Of a DNA stretch of 64,000 bases, positions 22,361 through 33,982 are shown one piece after another; the first letter of the stretch is position 1; every line of letters starts with the position of its first letter. A program made the translations under genes and the position numbers. The notes under the pieces were generated by a model that had not been told where the DNA came from, made no database searches, and saw nothing but the letters and a program-made list of their open reading frames with translations. The stretch comes from Carposina sasakii (Eukaryota > Arthropoda > Insecta > Lepidoptera > Carposinidae), in the NCBI GenBank assembly GCA_014607495.2, contig CP053167.1, positions 6,634,001 through 6,698,000 on the forward strand, in the 5' to 3' direction.

Positions 22361-22829
22361 TCTATAAAATCTACATATGAATGCGAATGGGTTGAGAAAG
22401 AAATCTAGTTTGTCTTTTTATTGTCATCTTTGAATTAACGATAGCTCCGATTTTATCTTACTGAACGCTTTTTTATACTTTTTTGCTATTGTTTTTTATG
22501 CATTAGGTTTTTTAAAGTTTTATTGTTGTATCGTTTTGTATTTTAAGTTACTTGTTTAGTTTTCAAGTTTCGGTATTTATGTATACAAAATCTTAAATTC
22601 TAAAAATAGCCGTAATCGAGTCTGCAATAATATATTTACTATTAATTATTAAATGTACCTAATAAAAGATTAGCATAGATTTTTAGAAATGTAGCATAAG
22701 GCATGCCGTAATTGTATAAAGGTGGTATAACTTTACTCCGAGATCCAAAGTAACATTTGGCTGGTTAGGTCGTAGAATACATATGATTGCGATTGCGAAG
22801 GTTTATGATCATTTTTATTAAGATGTCAA

Positions 22830-23235
22830 TTTTTTTTTTTTAGTTTATCCTGAAGGAAAGGCAAGGGGAACTAAGCCCATACAGCCTAATCATTGTTTAG
22901 TAAAATGTATTCTGAATTTATGATGAATGACAATGATGATGAATGGAAACGTCGGGAAAATCCTCAAGAACAAGTGTAAAGTTAGTCAAAATGAAAAATT
23001 ATTGCAGAAACAACTTACATGCGCCCATGAAGAGATCGTAATCCGGCTAAAGTTTTACTCAGCTTACCTGCGTATAAAACCATGCACACGCACTAGATTC
23101 ACATCACAAGTAATCAAAATATAACTTATCTACCAGAAAACATCACTTTACGTACACATGCAAGCCATTTACAAATAAATTTTGATTTTCACAAGAAAAT
23201 TACACCTACACCCTTCCAGCTTTTCCCGCCGAATC
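22830..23235 (-). mobile_element. PA retroposon, copy 1 (406 bp, poly(A) on minus strand)
   Basis: A 12-bp duplication TTAAGATGTCAA (22818-22829 and 23236-23247) flanks it. Read on the minus strand it starts GATTCGGCGGGAAAAGC and ends GGATAAACTA followed by about 12 A. The second copy (43754-44162) has the same 5' start, so this is a full unit, not a random truncation. No A/B box and no long frame. The 65-residue plus-strand frame inside it is chance. Confidence 0.9.
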
Positions 23236-23247
23236 TTAAGATGTCAA

Positions 23248-24728
23248 CGATTATATCACAATTATATTATTAACAATAAATTATGCCTATAATATTGTCA
23301 TAACAAAAATGGCATCTTATTATCATTCAATTCTATATTTTCTTATACTACGACTATAATTTACAATTCTAACCTCCACCTTTTTGTTGCAGGTACGAGT
23401 ACAATACAACAGTTTCGAAACCTAAGCCGATCCCAGTCAATAGCGTGTACAAATGTATGGTTATTTTCACAGAAATTATTGTATAAGAACGTCATAGAAC
23501 ACAACTTTCGCGCCGCATGTATGGAGGCATCGCAACCTGACTATCCAGTGCCACAGTGTATGTGGATCAAAGACAGTCAACTTGCGATATCTGGTGAACT
23601 TGGAAATATCATTTAAAAAAATTGTTATACCTAATAAAGTCGAGTTTCGCACGTAAAATGCAAAGTAAATATATTGTATCCTAATTTCTCAAATATTGAT
23701 ATGCTGTGATTATGGTCAGTGCGTAACTAGTAGGTAGGTAGGTGTATAAGCTAAATTCGTTGAAATAAATAAATAATTGTCGTTTAGAAACTTTTAGCGT
23801 AATTTGACAGCAAATTGAAAACTTAGATAATTTTGAAGGCGTAAAAGCATCAATAACTTTGTTTAATTTCGTGATTTCGTTAAATTTGCTAAAAATATTG
23901 TGGTCTGGATTAAACATTGACTCACCGTTTAGTGTTCAGACTGTGCTAGTGTCCAGTTAGGTTAGGTTAACAAACGTACACCCATCACATGTCTAGCTAC
24001 GCTATAACTGTATAACTCGAGTATTTATGATGTGGTTTGATATTAAAGGTTATCAATAGGTGTGGTTCTCTGTATTAATACGCAAGTTGACTTCCCGCAT
24101 TGAAGTCATTAGGCTTTTACATACTGAGATTATCATGTGTAATACTTTCTATTTGCTATCTGTGCAAATAATTAAATAAATAATATGCGAACTTATTTAA
24201 AAACATAAAACTATGTTACGTAAAAGAAATGCAATTAAAAGCCAAATAAAAAAAAACTAAAATGGTAATTATGAATGAGTATGATGTTATTGCATGAAAT
24301 ATGCCATATTTTATAACTAATTACAGAGAATAGCTATGTTAAAAATTATTATTATTTAACAATTTCGTAGTTAATACAGTGTTTTTAATTAAACCAATGA
24401 CATAATATTATATTTTTGTCCATCACACATACATACAAACTTGTAGGAAAAGCGCAATATCCTCTTATACTGGTATACATAGGAAAACCTGCGGTAATGC
24501 CGTGGCGTAATAAGGGAAGCTGCCGGGCTTATTCTAGACATATATCTCAATCGTAATGCAATTTTAAGATACGACGACTATTTACTACTACGACAAATTC
24601 CATCCAGAGTGGCCACGGGAACGGGACAAATTAGGGAGGTTTTTGCCTAGCCAATAACATGCTACATACATAATTATAACAATTTAACAATGTTATGGTT
24701 GCAAGTTTGTAAAATACATAAATAAATA
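23248..24728. other. No gene seen
   Basis: AT-rich. The 78-residue minus-strand frame at 23681-23917 has no recognisable domain. Confidence 0.45.
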
Positions 24729-24980
24729 TACACACGGTTGTGTTCCCGAAATGGGGTAATGAGGACTATATCCCATAGCCACGTTTAGCATAGCGGGGAC
24801 AGGATGTAAATAATCAATGTTGTTAGCTTATCGCCTGAGAGAATGCTCGTTGACTGATAGGCAGCGAAATCGTCAGCCTATTGCAGGCCTCCCCCAGTGT
24901 ACGCCACATGGCTCGATCTCCCGTTTTTGCCGAAAGAGTATAGCTTATGTATTAGTGAAGCCCTGCATCTGCACAGAACG
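24729..24980 (+). repeat. U1 repeat, interrupted
   Basis: CACACGGTTGTGTTCCCGAA to CGCCTGAGAGAATGCTCG, then a foreign block at 24870-24923, then the U1 end AGTGAAGCCCTGCATCTGC. This copy gives the order of the U1 blocks. Confidence 0.7.
24870..24923 (-). mobile_element. RTE/RTS 3' end, internally deleted
   Basis: CGTCAGCCTATTGCA is joined directly to GGCCTCCCCCAGTGTACGCC, skipping the about 17-bp GTCCACTGCTGGACGTA present in other copies. Shares GGCTCGATCTCCCG with 41813-41890. Confidence 0.6.
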
Positions 24981-25221
24981 TTTTTAACAGCAACTATCTA
25001 AACAATGGACAAAACAGCATCTTCCTTACTTGTAAAGACCTTGCACGTTTTTGTTTTGGATTGAGATTGGAATTGTCACTAAGAGTCAGGCCTCAACCAG
25101 CAGATCGCGTAACTCGGATGTCGACGATTATGCGCGGGCGCAGGGCTTCGGGCATTCTGGTTTTGTAGGGATGTGCGAATCGGGCGGTAAAAATGACTTT
25201 TGCTTATTTTTTTATTAATCT

Positions 25222-25535
25222 TCTTCTTTGTCCTACCCTTTTCCCATTATGTGGGGTCGGGTCTCCTCACATTTTTGCGCCAGGATAATCTATCCTGGAT
25301 TGTCTTTTCAGGCAAATGGGCTTCTTTGAGGTCTCTCTATATTTAAGACCACCAGGTAAGTGGCGGGCGGCCTCTACCTTTTTTATATTCAGGCAGATCT
25401 AGTGCTACTTGTACCACATGGTCTTCCCTTCTTCTTTTGACATGTCCGTACCATCTGAGGCGGTTTTCCGTGAGTTTCTGGGTTATCGGTGCGACTTTAA
25501 AGCTGCCTCTTATATGTACTTATATTTTTATTTAT
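25222..25535 (-). pseudogene. RTE LINE C-terminal fragment, dead
   Basis: Minus-strand reading from about 25519 down to a stop at 25247-25249 gives the usual RTE C-terminal order: R-G-S-F-K-V-A-P-I-T, then R-W-Y-G-H-V-K-R-R-R-E-D-H-V-V, G-R-G-R-P-P, and W-R-K-N-V-R-R-P-D-P-T at the end. Two in-frame stops follow the G-R-G-R-P-P-L-T-W-W-S stretch. The protein would be the reverse transcriptase of the element; only its last 90 or so residues remain. The 3' side has lost a clear GAT tail and runs into AAGAAGAAG. It is more diverged than the 8085 and 46898 fragments and probably a different RTE lineage. Confidence 0.75.
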
Positions 25536-26706
25536 AGAATACCTATTTAATTAATTTAATTTAATTAATATTTTGGTTATTGTAAGTGCATTAAGTAAAA
25601 TGATAGTTGAAAAAATCTTATGAAGTGGTTAGATGCGCCTAAGTTTTAAATTTTTAGCCCCTGGTGCAACAAAAATGTTAATCTATATTTTGAAACCACG
25701 AATTAGCACATAATTGCCATCATGCTTTTTTGACAAAATCAGAAAGATATGTCGTGTTCGTTCTTATTTTCAATTTATCTTAAATCTTTATGAAACGATT
25801 CCTAGAATGAGGAAAACTTAGGTAACATAGCACATCACTAGGGCTGTCTAAGTAGCACTTTAACTAGACTAGTTAGTGATAAATAATAACAATGTCGTAC
25901 GTGCTAGGTGGGTCGACTTGGACCATAGAATAAATCCTGTACGCACAGCAAAATAACTTTGAGCAGAATGAAATTATATTTCTCCGATGCCATAAATAAT
26001 GGATGAGTAAGAAAACGATGAAAATTTATTTAAAAGTTGTATAGGTTTATAGAAATGAATAATAAAATTAATAATTTTAATTTGTTATTATGTACCCATA
26101 TTTATGCAAATAAATGATCTGAATATGAATAAACATTGTAAGTTATTAATAAATATCATTTTCGCCGCAATATCATTTCTTTCAATAGTCAGTATTGGAA
26201 AAGTCAGACTTAAAAGTAAAATGTAACAAATACAAAGTTCGGTAGTAAGAACAAAGTTGCGACGACGGCTTTTAATTAATGAGACCAATAACGCAGGTTA
26301 CAATAATAGTTAGTGCGTAATCAATGGTGCTTCACGCGGGAAGATCCTTATTGTTACTAAAAAAAAAATTAAAAAACACAAAATAAACTCCTAAGTAAAT
26401 TTTATAAATATTGCTTGCTTATTCTCTCTTTTTCTGTTGACAGTACCTCTAGAATGTGAGTAACACGCTATCTAGAAAATAGTTAGTAATTTTAGTAAAT
26501 TGTTACCCTAAAGATGGTCTAGGAAATGCTGCGTTTACTACAGAAGCGTTGAGTTAGGTCCATAGTTTTACAGCCGAAGTAGGTAATATAGTATCTAATT
26601 ATTAGTTGAGTTATATGTTACAACGTGCTTACACCTGTTTCATTCTAACAGATATTTTTTATGGGATTTTTTGCTCATATAAATGAAACTCTTTCCTATT
26701 TTAAAT
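25536..26706. other. No gene seen
   Basis: AT-rich, closed frames, no listed repeat. Confidence 0.45.
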
Positions 26707-26760
26707 TGTGATAATGCGGGGCTTCACTAGAATACTGACTAAAGAACTTGGTCGGACATT
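26707..26760 (-). repeat. U1 fragment
   Basis: GGGGCTTCACTAGAATACTG and ACTAAAGAACTTGG only. Confidence 0.5.
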
Positions 26761-26792
26761 TTCTATTTTACTGATAATTTGGACAACCTATA

Positions 26793-27162
26793 CAGGGTGA
26801 TTTTTGGTCGTCAACGTTCCCGAAAACTACGGAATCTCCTCATCATCACAATCATTTTTCTCTATGGAAGCATACCTGGGAAGTGTCTGGTTTCCAAAAT
26901 ATTAGAGTCCAAAGTTGAGTAAATAGACTGCGTTTTTTTGCATAAATGCACATAGACGCGCGTAGCAGGATTTTTTCACGAAAAATAATTAATATCTGTC
27001 TATAAAAAAACTAACATAAACACTAGACACTATAAATTTCGCACGATCAAGGAATTTAATTTTTTTTTTTTTTTTCCCAGCATTTTTTTTGGCATTAACT
27101 TATTTTATTTCATGTATAGAATACGTACCCTTCATTAAAGGTGGCCACAAAAAAACATCCTG
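26793..27162. mobile_element. MITE-B, full (370 bp), TA flanks
   Basis: Starts CAGGGTGATTTTTGGT and ends with the complement of CAGGATGTTTTTTTGT (13 of 16 positions match). TA lies on each side (26791-26792, 27163-27164). Shared blocks with 51512-51872 include GGAATCTCCTCATCAT and TAGACTGCGTTTTT. Mariner-like by target site only. Confidence 0.8.
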
Positions 27163-27164
27163 TA

Positions 27165-28104
27165 TATACAGTACATATTACGTTAAAAGTGACCAATAGT
27201 ATTCATAAGCTTAAAAATCATGTGAAATTATTGTGATTAGGTATTGTAGGTTTGTATGTTTGGACAAGATTATTGCATAAAGTTTCTATTTAATACAGTT
27301 AAAGGGGGGAAAGGGCGTGACGCATATATATGCAAATCTTACTCATACAACTCTCACAATAAAAACATAACAGTATCACATATAATAACAATCAAACATA
27401 CAGGTATGCAAATCTTTCCTTATAATTTAGAAGAAAAAACCAAGGTGACACAGAAACCAATAAAAAGGTATTTATTTCTAAAACAAAACAAGATGAGGTC
27501 ATTCGACATCAAAACCACACAGAGAATCATTGTTCCTTTGCTTCCAAGAAAAACACCTTATTCATCGCATTCTTGCCTATTATCTAAACCTCTCTTAATA
27601 AGTTATTTTAGCTATTAAAGTTTAAGATTGTATGAATCACAAGAAATAAAATTAATTTGCTTTGTAAAAACCCATGAACTTATTATATTTATTAATGTTT
27701 TTGCTGAGAACTATGTTTTTACCTCTTAGAGACCAGCTATAGCCAGCGACCTCGTCCGCGTGGACTACAGAATGTAACCTCCCCCTTATTACCTAACTAG
27801 CAAACGCAAAGCAATAGCGAAAATTATACAAAAATCGCTGATTGCTTGTCAAATTCGTATTACGTAAAATGAATTTCGAAGGAACTTTGACATTTCAAGG
27901 TGAATATTGTACAATTTTCGCTATCGCTTTGCTTCGGCTTTGCTTTTACGTAATCAGGGGCCTATATCTTTCTCTGTATTTACTACATGTATGCAACATT
28001 TCAAGAAAAATGGTTGAGGTAATAAAGCCTGAAGAGGTGACATACAAACAAACAAAGTTACTTCAACATTTTTTGTATTAGTTGGGATTATCAATAAGTC
28101 CATT
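27165..28104. other. No gene seen
   Basis: Holds the longest non-element open frame of the window (27256-27618, 120 codons, plus). It has no domain, no signal peptide and an A/T codon choice like the background, so I do not call it. Confidence 0.45.
27743..27772 (-). mobile_element. Helitron (Lep1-like) 3' scrap
   Basis: GCGACCTCGTCCGCGTGGAC is the reverse complement of the family 3' block. Both ends are lost. Confidence 0.5.
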
Positions 28105-28240
28105 TTTTATTTTATTTATTTATTTATTAAATTAGAAAGCCAACATAATACATAACAGTTCCGTTAAGATACAATTTGGCAGGAGCACACTATAATACAA
28201 TGTATCTCAATTACAGGCTAGCACAACTTTTACTTTTAAA
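28105..28240 (-). mobile_element. Retroposon end with (ATTT)n tail
   Basis: TTTATTTATTTATTTATT followed by AAATTAGAAAGCCAACATAA, a layout typical of a tail on the minus strand. Body short and unclassified. Confidence 0.45.
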
Positions 28241-28754
28241 ATTTTAAATATGTATCTATAGGTACATACACACGTATGAGTTTTAAATTGACGTAGCCAG
28301 ACATTACCTATAAAAAGACCTATAATATGCCATTATTTTTTAAGTAGAGCTAATGTCGACATTTCAGTCACAAATTTAAAATCGTCATAAAATATTTCGA
28401 CTAATAACATTTATCACAATCTCAACCCATTCATCGCTGTGGTAAATGCTGTTGTGCAGCGTAATCATTGAATATCTTGTACCTAAATATCACCATATAC
28501 ATTTGTACTATAAAAACCTTTTTTGTATTTCTCTGTTTTTCACATTTAAATTTAAAACCCCTTCAACGACTTTGGCTAACTAGACAAACAAAAAACCTCT
28601 CAATTGTAAATCTTCTGATATACTGTGAAATCTCCCGTTACGTAACTTATAGTGATGTATTCATATTTAGGTCCTCCATAACTACAGTCTGACCTAAGTA
28701 TAGGATGTAACAAATTCCGATTTAATAACATTCATAGGTACCGCTTTTGATATA

Positions 28755-29147
28755 CAGCGTGTGGGGGAATAAATTATAGATTTTTTTATTCATTAAATAT
28801 GTGAAAAAGGACCTGGGCTTGACAACTTTTAAGTGATTTAATGAGAAGCCCTAATAATATCTATACTTTAGGGGTTCTATAAATATAATAATAGTACTTT
28901 TTTAGGTTAGGGTAAATAAAATTATATAAAATTTTCCTGTATCACAGAGAGCATCTAATAAATTCTTTAAAAAATTCTCAAATAAGTAAAATATATATAA
29001 TCTCTAGATTTTATTGATATAATTTCACTAAAATCTCTTTGCATTCTGATTAGTTGGTATTCCTACTGCTGTATAGATCCATTAATAAAAACACACTCCT
29101 CAACTCAACTGTAACGCATTTTCTAGTTTCACTAAAAGAGCACCCTG
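28755..29147. mobile_element. Possible TA-flanked MITE (weak)
   Basis: Left CAGCGTGTGGGGGAA and right, inward, CAGGGTGCTCTTTTA. Only the outermost seven bases are clearly inverted, with TA on both sides. About 393 bp, AT-rich. Confidence 0.3.
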
Positions 29148-30336
29148 TACACACGTACAACGCACCTGTCTAACCGGCTAATATAAATAACCCAATCGAG
29201 GTGAAATCCCGGTGACCACGAGAAAGCACAACAATCGATACAATCGAGTGATTAATCGACAATATATTTTGGTAGCTAATCTCGTTCGATTCAACCATTC
29301 GATTCGGCTATCTATACGAACACAAATCGAATATCTGAACAGTAGTTTGGAGTTCGTTTAATTGTTGTAATTTGATTTTGCGTATCTAATTTGTAAGTTT
29401 GATACGTAGTAAATACAGCTTAGAGCTGGGCCTTAGAGAATATAACAATTTCATGAGAGTTATCGAAATGGCAATGTTAAAAAAATTATCACGACATTTC
29501 CGCCAATAGCGGTTAACGTAATTTTAATAAAATATTGTGCGGTAAAACAAGGCTTCCTATTGAGGGAAATGTTTCGATAATTTTTCTGACTTCGCTGTCG
29601 CTCGTAAAATTGTGACATCGTTTTAAGCATTCAGTAACTTTAAGCTCTTAATACCTAAAACTATTACCACAGAGAAGGTATAAAAGAGGAGGTGGGACTA
29701 TGAACTGAGTCGTGTTGCAATCATGAGGCCATGATGTCATGATAGAGGCGGAGTTTCAGAGCCAGTGTGTGTAACGCAGTAGCTGTAACTACACGCTTAT
29801 GCAAGTAGTTTGGCTAGTCACTACAAGGTGGTTTCTATGTAAATGTGCAGGGCTACAGTGTTAGGGTGCTCCCCTCGTCCCATACTTCACCCCCTATTTT
29901 TGGCCTACTATTTTTGTACGAAAATATACTTAGCCGCTGCTCCGGTGAGATCTTAATTCCCATATGATAAGAAGGTGCTATTCTATTCCTTCACACGGCA
30001 CGGACTATGTATGTAAATGTACCTTAATGCTTTCATGTCGTATAAATGATTGCGGACTAGTATCTTCGTAGTCTTCTATGTACTCAACTTACTGGTTTTA
30101 CAGATAATCTCGGATAAACTTAGCTACCATTTAACTAAACGGCATTGTTCACCGACAATAGATTAATCTACGACTTACAAACAAACTAACAAACGTCGGC
30201 ATAGATTAGTAGACCTCATCGTGGTTCCAGAACAATAATATTACGGTACGCCAACTTCTGATATAAGTAGCAAATAGTGCCAGTTCCTTGAGTACCAAGC
30301 TAGTTCATAATAATATTAGTCACAGGTCACCAATTT
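29148..30336. other. No gene seen; weak promoter-like TATA and small inverted repeat
   Basis: TATAAAAG at 29679-29686 precedes a GC-richer stretch, but no gene follows. An imperfect inverted repeat (about 29476-29510 against 29552-29588, ATTATC..CGACATTTCC..CAATAG) shares TTTCGATAA and GCTCGTAAAATTGT with 46185-46240, so it is a repeat remnant. CGAT-rich at 29230-29345. Confidence 0.4.
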
Positions 30337-30505
30337 CGCTCATATCCCAGTGGTTCAGACGTGTGTCTTCCAGTCGGTCGTATTGGATTTCCGTCCAGCT
30401 ATGAGAATGAGGGAATAGGAAGTGCGGCTATGTTTGCGCAGAGGAACTATAATCTGCTGCATACGCGGCAAATCTCCGTGGACATTGGCCACCGTAATCG
30501 AAATA
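30337..30505 (+). mobile_element. tRNA-derived SINE t2, copy 1
   Basis: Head TATCCCAGTGGTTCAGACG looks like an A box. Later blocks TGTTTGCGCAGAG, AATCTCCGTGGACATTGGCC and GAAATACGGTCTGGAG align with the SINE at 57801-58065 and 63684-63950. Old copy. Confidence 0.6.
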
Positions 30506-30611
30506 CGGTCTGGAGGTTACAATAATAATGTAATAAAACTTGTGAGGGACCTTTTGGATTTTTTCTTATTCTTTATTGTACACAAATGAAAACATATGAC
30601 ATGTAATTTAA

Positions 30612-30805
30612 TCCTACTATAATATTATAAACGCGAAAGATGGATGGATGTTTGTTACTCTTGCTCGTAAAAACAGCTGGAATGGTTTTAATAAAATTTG
30701 ATACGGAGTTATCTGACACCCTGGATTAACACATAAGCTACTTCTTATCTCGGGTACTTTTGATATTTTGCAGTCCACGTGGATGAAGCTGTGGGCGTTC
30801 ACTAG
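30612..30805 (+). mobile_element. Helitron (Lep1-like), 194 bp
   Basis: A|TC...CTAG|T. Contains ACTATAATATTATAAACGCG, GATGGATGGATG, GACACCCTGGATTAACACAT and a shortened 3' block GTGGATGAAGCTGTGGGCG. Confidence 0.8.
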
Positions 30806-31570
30806 TATTTAATATTTAAGTTCTGTCTCCGTATTCAAAGTATAACCGAGTGCTGAATAGTTGAGTCCCACAGTGCCACACCTTTCTCAGATTTTTGAAC
30901 TTGCGACACTGTTTTTTCATCACACTGCGGTCCACCAGATCTCATCTCGCCATCAGATCTGTAACAATGGCCACCTGTTAGTAGATGACGACTGTCAGAT
31001 AGTTTCAATATTAGTTAGTCATTTATCGAGTACAGAAGTTGCGTTATTAATTAGACGTAAAATGGGAAGAAAGTTTAAATATATAATACGCAGCTGTGTC
31101 AATAGTCATTATATGTAAAGAATTTATGTAATTGAAGTCTGGTGGGTTCAACTGTGGTCCGACTAATACCTTAAGGACCCAAACTCAACCTTAGCTGCCC
31201 GTGATGCTCCTTGCCATATAATAGACGAAGCTCGATCGATCGATGATACCTTACAATGCCATCTATTGAGAAATCCTGTGAGGGAGGGCTTCACTACATA
31301 GAATATAGTCGCTGCATCTTCTTCCTTCTTCTTCCTTCACTCTCCTTCCTTAGATTCATTATCAGTTGCTAGGTTAAGTACTAACTTGTTCCCAGAAAAA
31401 GTGGTGGTAGGTACCACGTGGGACCTGATAGGGTAACTGGTGAAAAGTAAGTGTGTAACATTCGCACACTTCTGCCCAACCTCTTTGGGACACAGAAGCT
31501 TTGTGTGGATTAAAGGGCAATTGGTATCTCATCCCGATAGGTGCAAACATTGAAATTCGTTGTAATATGA
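30806..31570. other. No gene seen; pyrimidine tract
   Basis: A CTTCTTCC-type pyrimidine tract at about 31315-31355 and a weak match to a common repeat (GCACACTTCTGCCCAACC, about 31465). Confidence 0.4.
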
Positions 31571-31785
31571 GTACACTTCCGCCATAGCCATTTAGACCGT
31601 TTTCCTGAAAATCTAGGTGATCTTAGTGAAGAACAATGGGAACGTATTCGGACTATGGAAGAGCGGTACCAGGGTCATTGGAATGCCAACATTATGGTGG
31701 ACTACTGTTGGATAATTAAATTTAAAATTAAATATTAGTGAACCAAGTAAAGCAAGAAAATCTTCTAAAAGATTTTTTTTTATAT
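31571..31785 (+). pseudogene. Fragment of a conserved protein of unknown function
   Basis: From 31571 a frame runs 55 codons to TAG at 31736-31738. It includes H-S-H-L-D-R-F-P-E-N-L-G, then S-E-E-Q-W-E-R, M-E-E-R-Y-Q-G-H-W-N and D-Y-C-W. I recognise this motif set from predicted insect and cnidarian proteins that occur in many genomic copies and are probably transposon-linked; I cannot name the family. Against my memory of that set, about four residues seem missing after W-E-R, an in-frame 12-nt loss. A stretch P-S-K-A-R-K-S-S-K-R-F-F follows at 31743 in the next frame and fits the basic C-terminus, which implies a frameshift near 31738. So it is a broken 3' end of a once-coding unit. No start, no upstream domains. 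Confidence 0.6.
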
Positions 31786-31789
31786 ATGT

Positions 31790-32683
31790 TGATTGTTTTT
31801 TTCTGATACTTTTATTAAATTATTTATTTCTTGAAAATCACGTTTTCTTATCTCAAAACTAAAGTTGACTCAAAGAATCTGAAATCAGCATCCCAAAAAT
31901 ACACAAAATTAATGATAATATTTCTTGCAACAAAAATTATGTTCCCCTGTTAACGATGTTTGTTTTCGAATTAAGGTTTTATATTTTATGTATTTATATA
32001 TTGTAGGTACTGACGACACAAAACCTTACGGATCTTAGTGTGTGACTAGACTAATATGTTGTGTAGTATAGTATGTGAATATCCATTTATTATTTTTTGG
32101 TGGCCAAGTTGTAAAAAATTTGTAAAAAAAACTAAAATTATACGCCCAGCCCACTTCCAAATACCGTGCCTAAACGGATTTCATACAAAATTTAGCAAAC
32201 AAAACCTTAAAAAAAACTATGTCAACAGCCACAAATTTTACTATGTAATGCCCACTTGAGTCGATGAGCAAATAAATAGTAACGATTTCACGAACTCGCG
32301 GAACTAGAACGTGCGTCATGGAGTTAGAATAAAATGGAGATGGCCTAGCCACGTACCTACGTAATTCTACGTACGTACGTCGTATGTTTATATAATTAAA
32401 TAGGTAGAGAGATTTAATAATTTGCGCATGTTTGTGATTATTTTAAAGTTTTAATTATTACTTGTATTTTATTGTAATTTCAAACACAATACTTATGGTT
32501 AATTGAATAAATGAATTATTAGAACTTATGTCGCCGTTGATGGGTAAGATGGTGAGAGGCGAGTGTTTAGGTACTAGGTAAAGATAGAAACGTAGAAATT
32601 ATACGACCAATAAATTTGCTACTGCTATGTGAAGGTCAACTACGAAATTGTACCTTAACACTGCAAATTGGCGGGTGTCTTCG
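31790..32683. other. No gene seen
   Basis: AT-rich. Two overlapping 60-67 residue frames at 32056-32352 on opposite strands are chance. Confidence 0.4.
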
Positions 32684-32905
32684 GACATATAAAACGACGG
32701 GATGAAAGACATATTTTACAAAGAGTGTTGTGAATGTGGATGGTTATGCAGGAAGAGATATAGACCTAAGAAATGTTGGATGAACCGTGTGATATGCGTG
32801 TACTAGGAGTGAGTAACGAGATGTAAGATAATAGGTATAAATAGAAGAATAGAACATATTGCGCCGATACCCATATAAATGGGAGCAGGGCAGGAATATG
32901 ATGAT
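32684..32905 (+). pseudogene. RTE LINE C-terminal fragment, frameshifted
   Basis: F-G-H-I-K-R-R-D-E-R-H-I-L-Q is followed, after a stop and a frame change, by M-R-V-L-G-V-S-N-E-M and T-Y-C-A-D. The nucleotide run AACATATTGCGCCGA and GGGCAGGAATATGATGAT match the end of the better copy at 46898-47310. It encoded the reverse transcriptase C-terminus of the same RTE lineage. Badly decayed: stops and at least one shift. Confidence 0.65.
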
Positions 32906-33821
32906 TGGTGGTTGTCTATAGCATCTCTTTGGTGTTCTACCTTCATGACCTGGTCAGATGACGCAAGCGGACAAACAGACAAACATACGTTCAGCAAACA
33001 CTCTCCGACTGTCAGCTTCTATTGTATTTGTACGAAATAACAAAGAGTTGTTACAGTGATGTGCGAAGGTAAATGGATGAGACATTACCGAGTTGCGTGG
33101 GTAGAAATAGGTACTTTAAACCTATAGGTAGGTATATGAACGTAACAGTTTTATTGTTTTATTATTTATAAAATTTTCAACTGCCCTACTTAACTGTGAA
33201 CTTTAAGGCATTCCACTCTGCTCCAATGCAAATGTGGTGGCTTGATGACGTATGATTCGGGTGGGAACCTTCCCAATATAGCGGCTTGATGGGGCAAAGT
33301 AGTGTTAATCGGATGGGAACCTTCTTGATTTAAAACAAATTTGATAAAATTATTTGCTGCATTCTTTATTAATTATTTCATTCATATGCAAGGTAATTGT
33401 TATCGTTTTAATTTAGAGATATCTCAGCAAGCGATAATATCCTTCGGAATTCTTTATCACATTAGCAACGTGTGAAACAATAAAATGCCACCTCCACATT
33501 TCGCACCTAGCGCCGAGATTGAAAAGCCCATATTCTGGGACATACGGCCATTGTCTGCCCACTGCTGGGTGACGTCAGATAGGGCTGTGGAGGTAGAGTT
33601 TTGTAAAGTGACAATATTTTTTTTGTCAAATCTAAATAATATAGATGTTTTCCCTAAACATGCCATAGGGATTTTTTATGGAATCTTCTCTTAGGGGAAG
33701 GTAGTAATACTTTTTCTTTGCCACGAGAGGTACTTTTGCAGTTTAAGTGGTGTGCAAATGGCCTAATATTTAACTTACCTACATATAAAATTTTGAATGA
33801 CGGGCGGATCAACACACAGCC
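32906..33821. other. No gene seen; short degenerate tandem
   Basis: At about 33235-33345 a unit of about 55 bp with GGCTTGATG and GGTGGGAACCTTC occurs twice, imperfectly. Two opposed 69-residue frames at 33457-33694 are chance. Confidence 0.4.
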
Positions 33822-33962
33822 TACACCGAGATTAGCCCACCCCTTATTCCCGCCACTACTGTAACTTTTAAAACCAAGATAAATAAAGGCCTTATAGAAA
33901 TAATTGAATGTGAAGTATGACGATACCCTTAATATTAAATTAAGCACACAGACTAACCGCTG
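33822..33962 (+). repeat. U3 repeat, decayed copy
   Basis: TTAGCCCACCCCTTATTCCC, then a gap, then CTTAATATTAAATTAAGCAC, in the order seen in 13894-14124. Confidence 0.5.
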
Positions 33963-33982
33963 ATTTTATAGACCTGAAACTT

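Noticed and set aside
22927..23124. 65-codon frame
   Set aside because: Antisense inside the PA retroposon; not kept in the second copy.
23955..23970. Telomeric TTAGG array
   Set aside because: Only two or three GTTAGG-like units; chance.
27256..27618. 120-codon open frame
   Set aside because: No domain, signal or codon bias; length within chance for AT-rich 64 kb in six frames.
29679..29690. Core promoter TATAAAAG
   Set aside because: No gene, initiator or coding exon follows within view; such words are common in AT-rich DNA.
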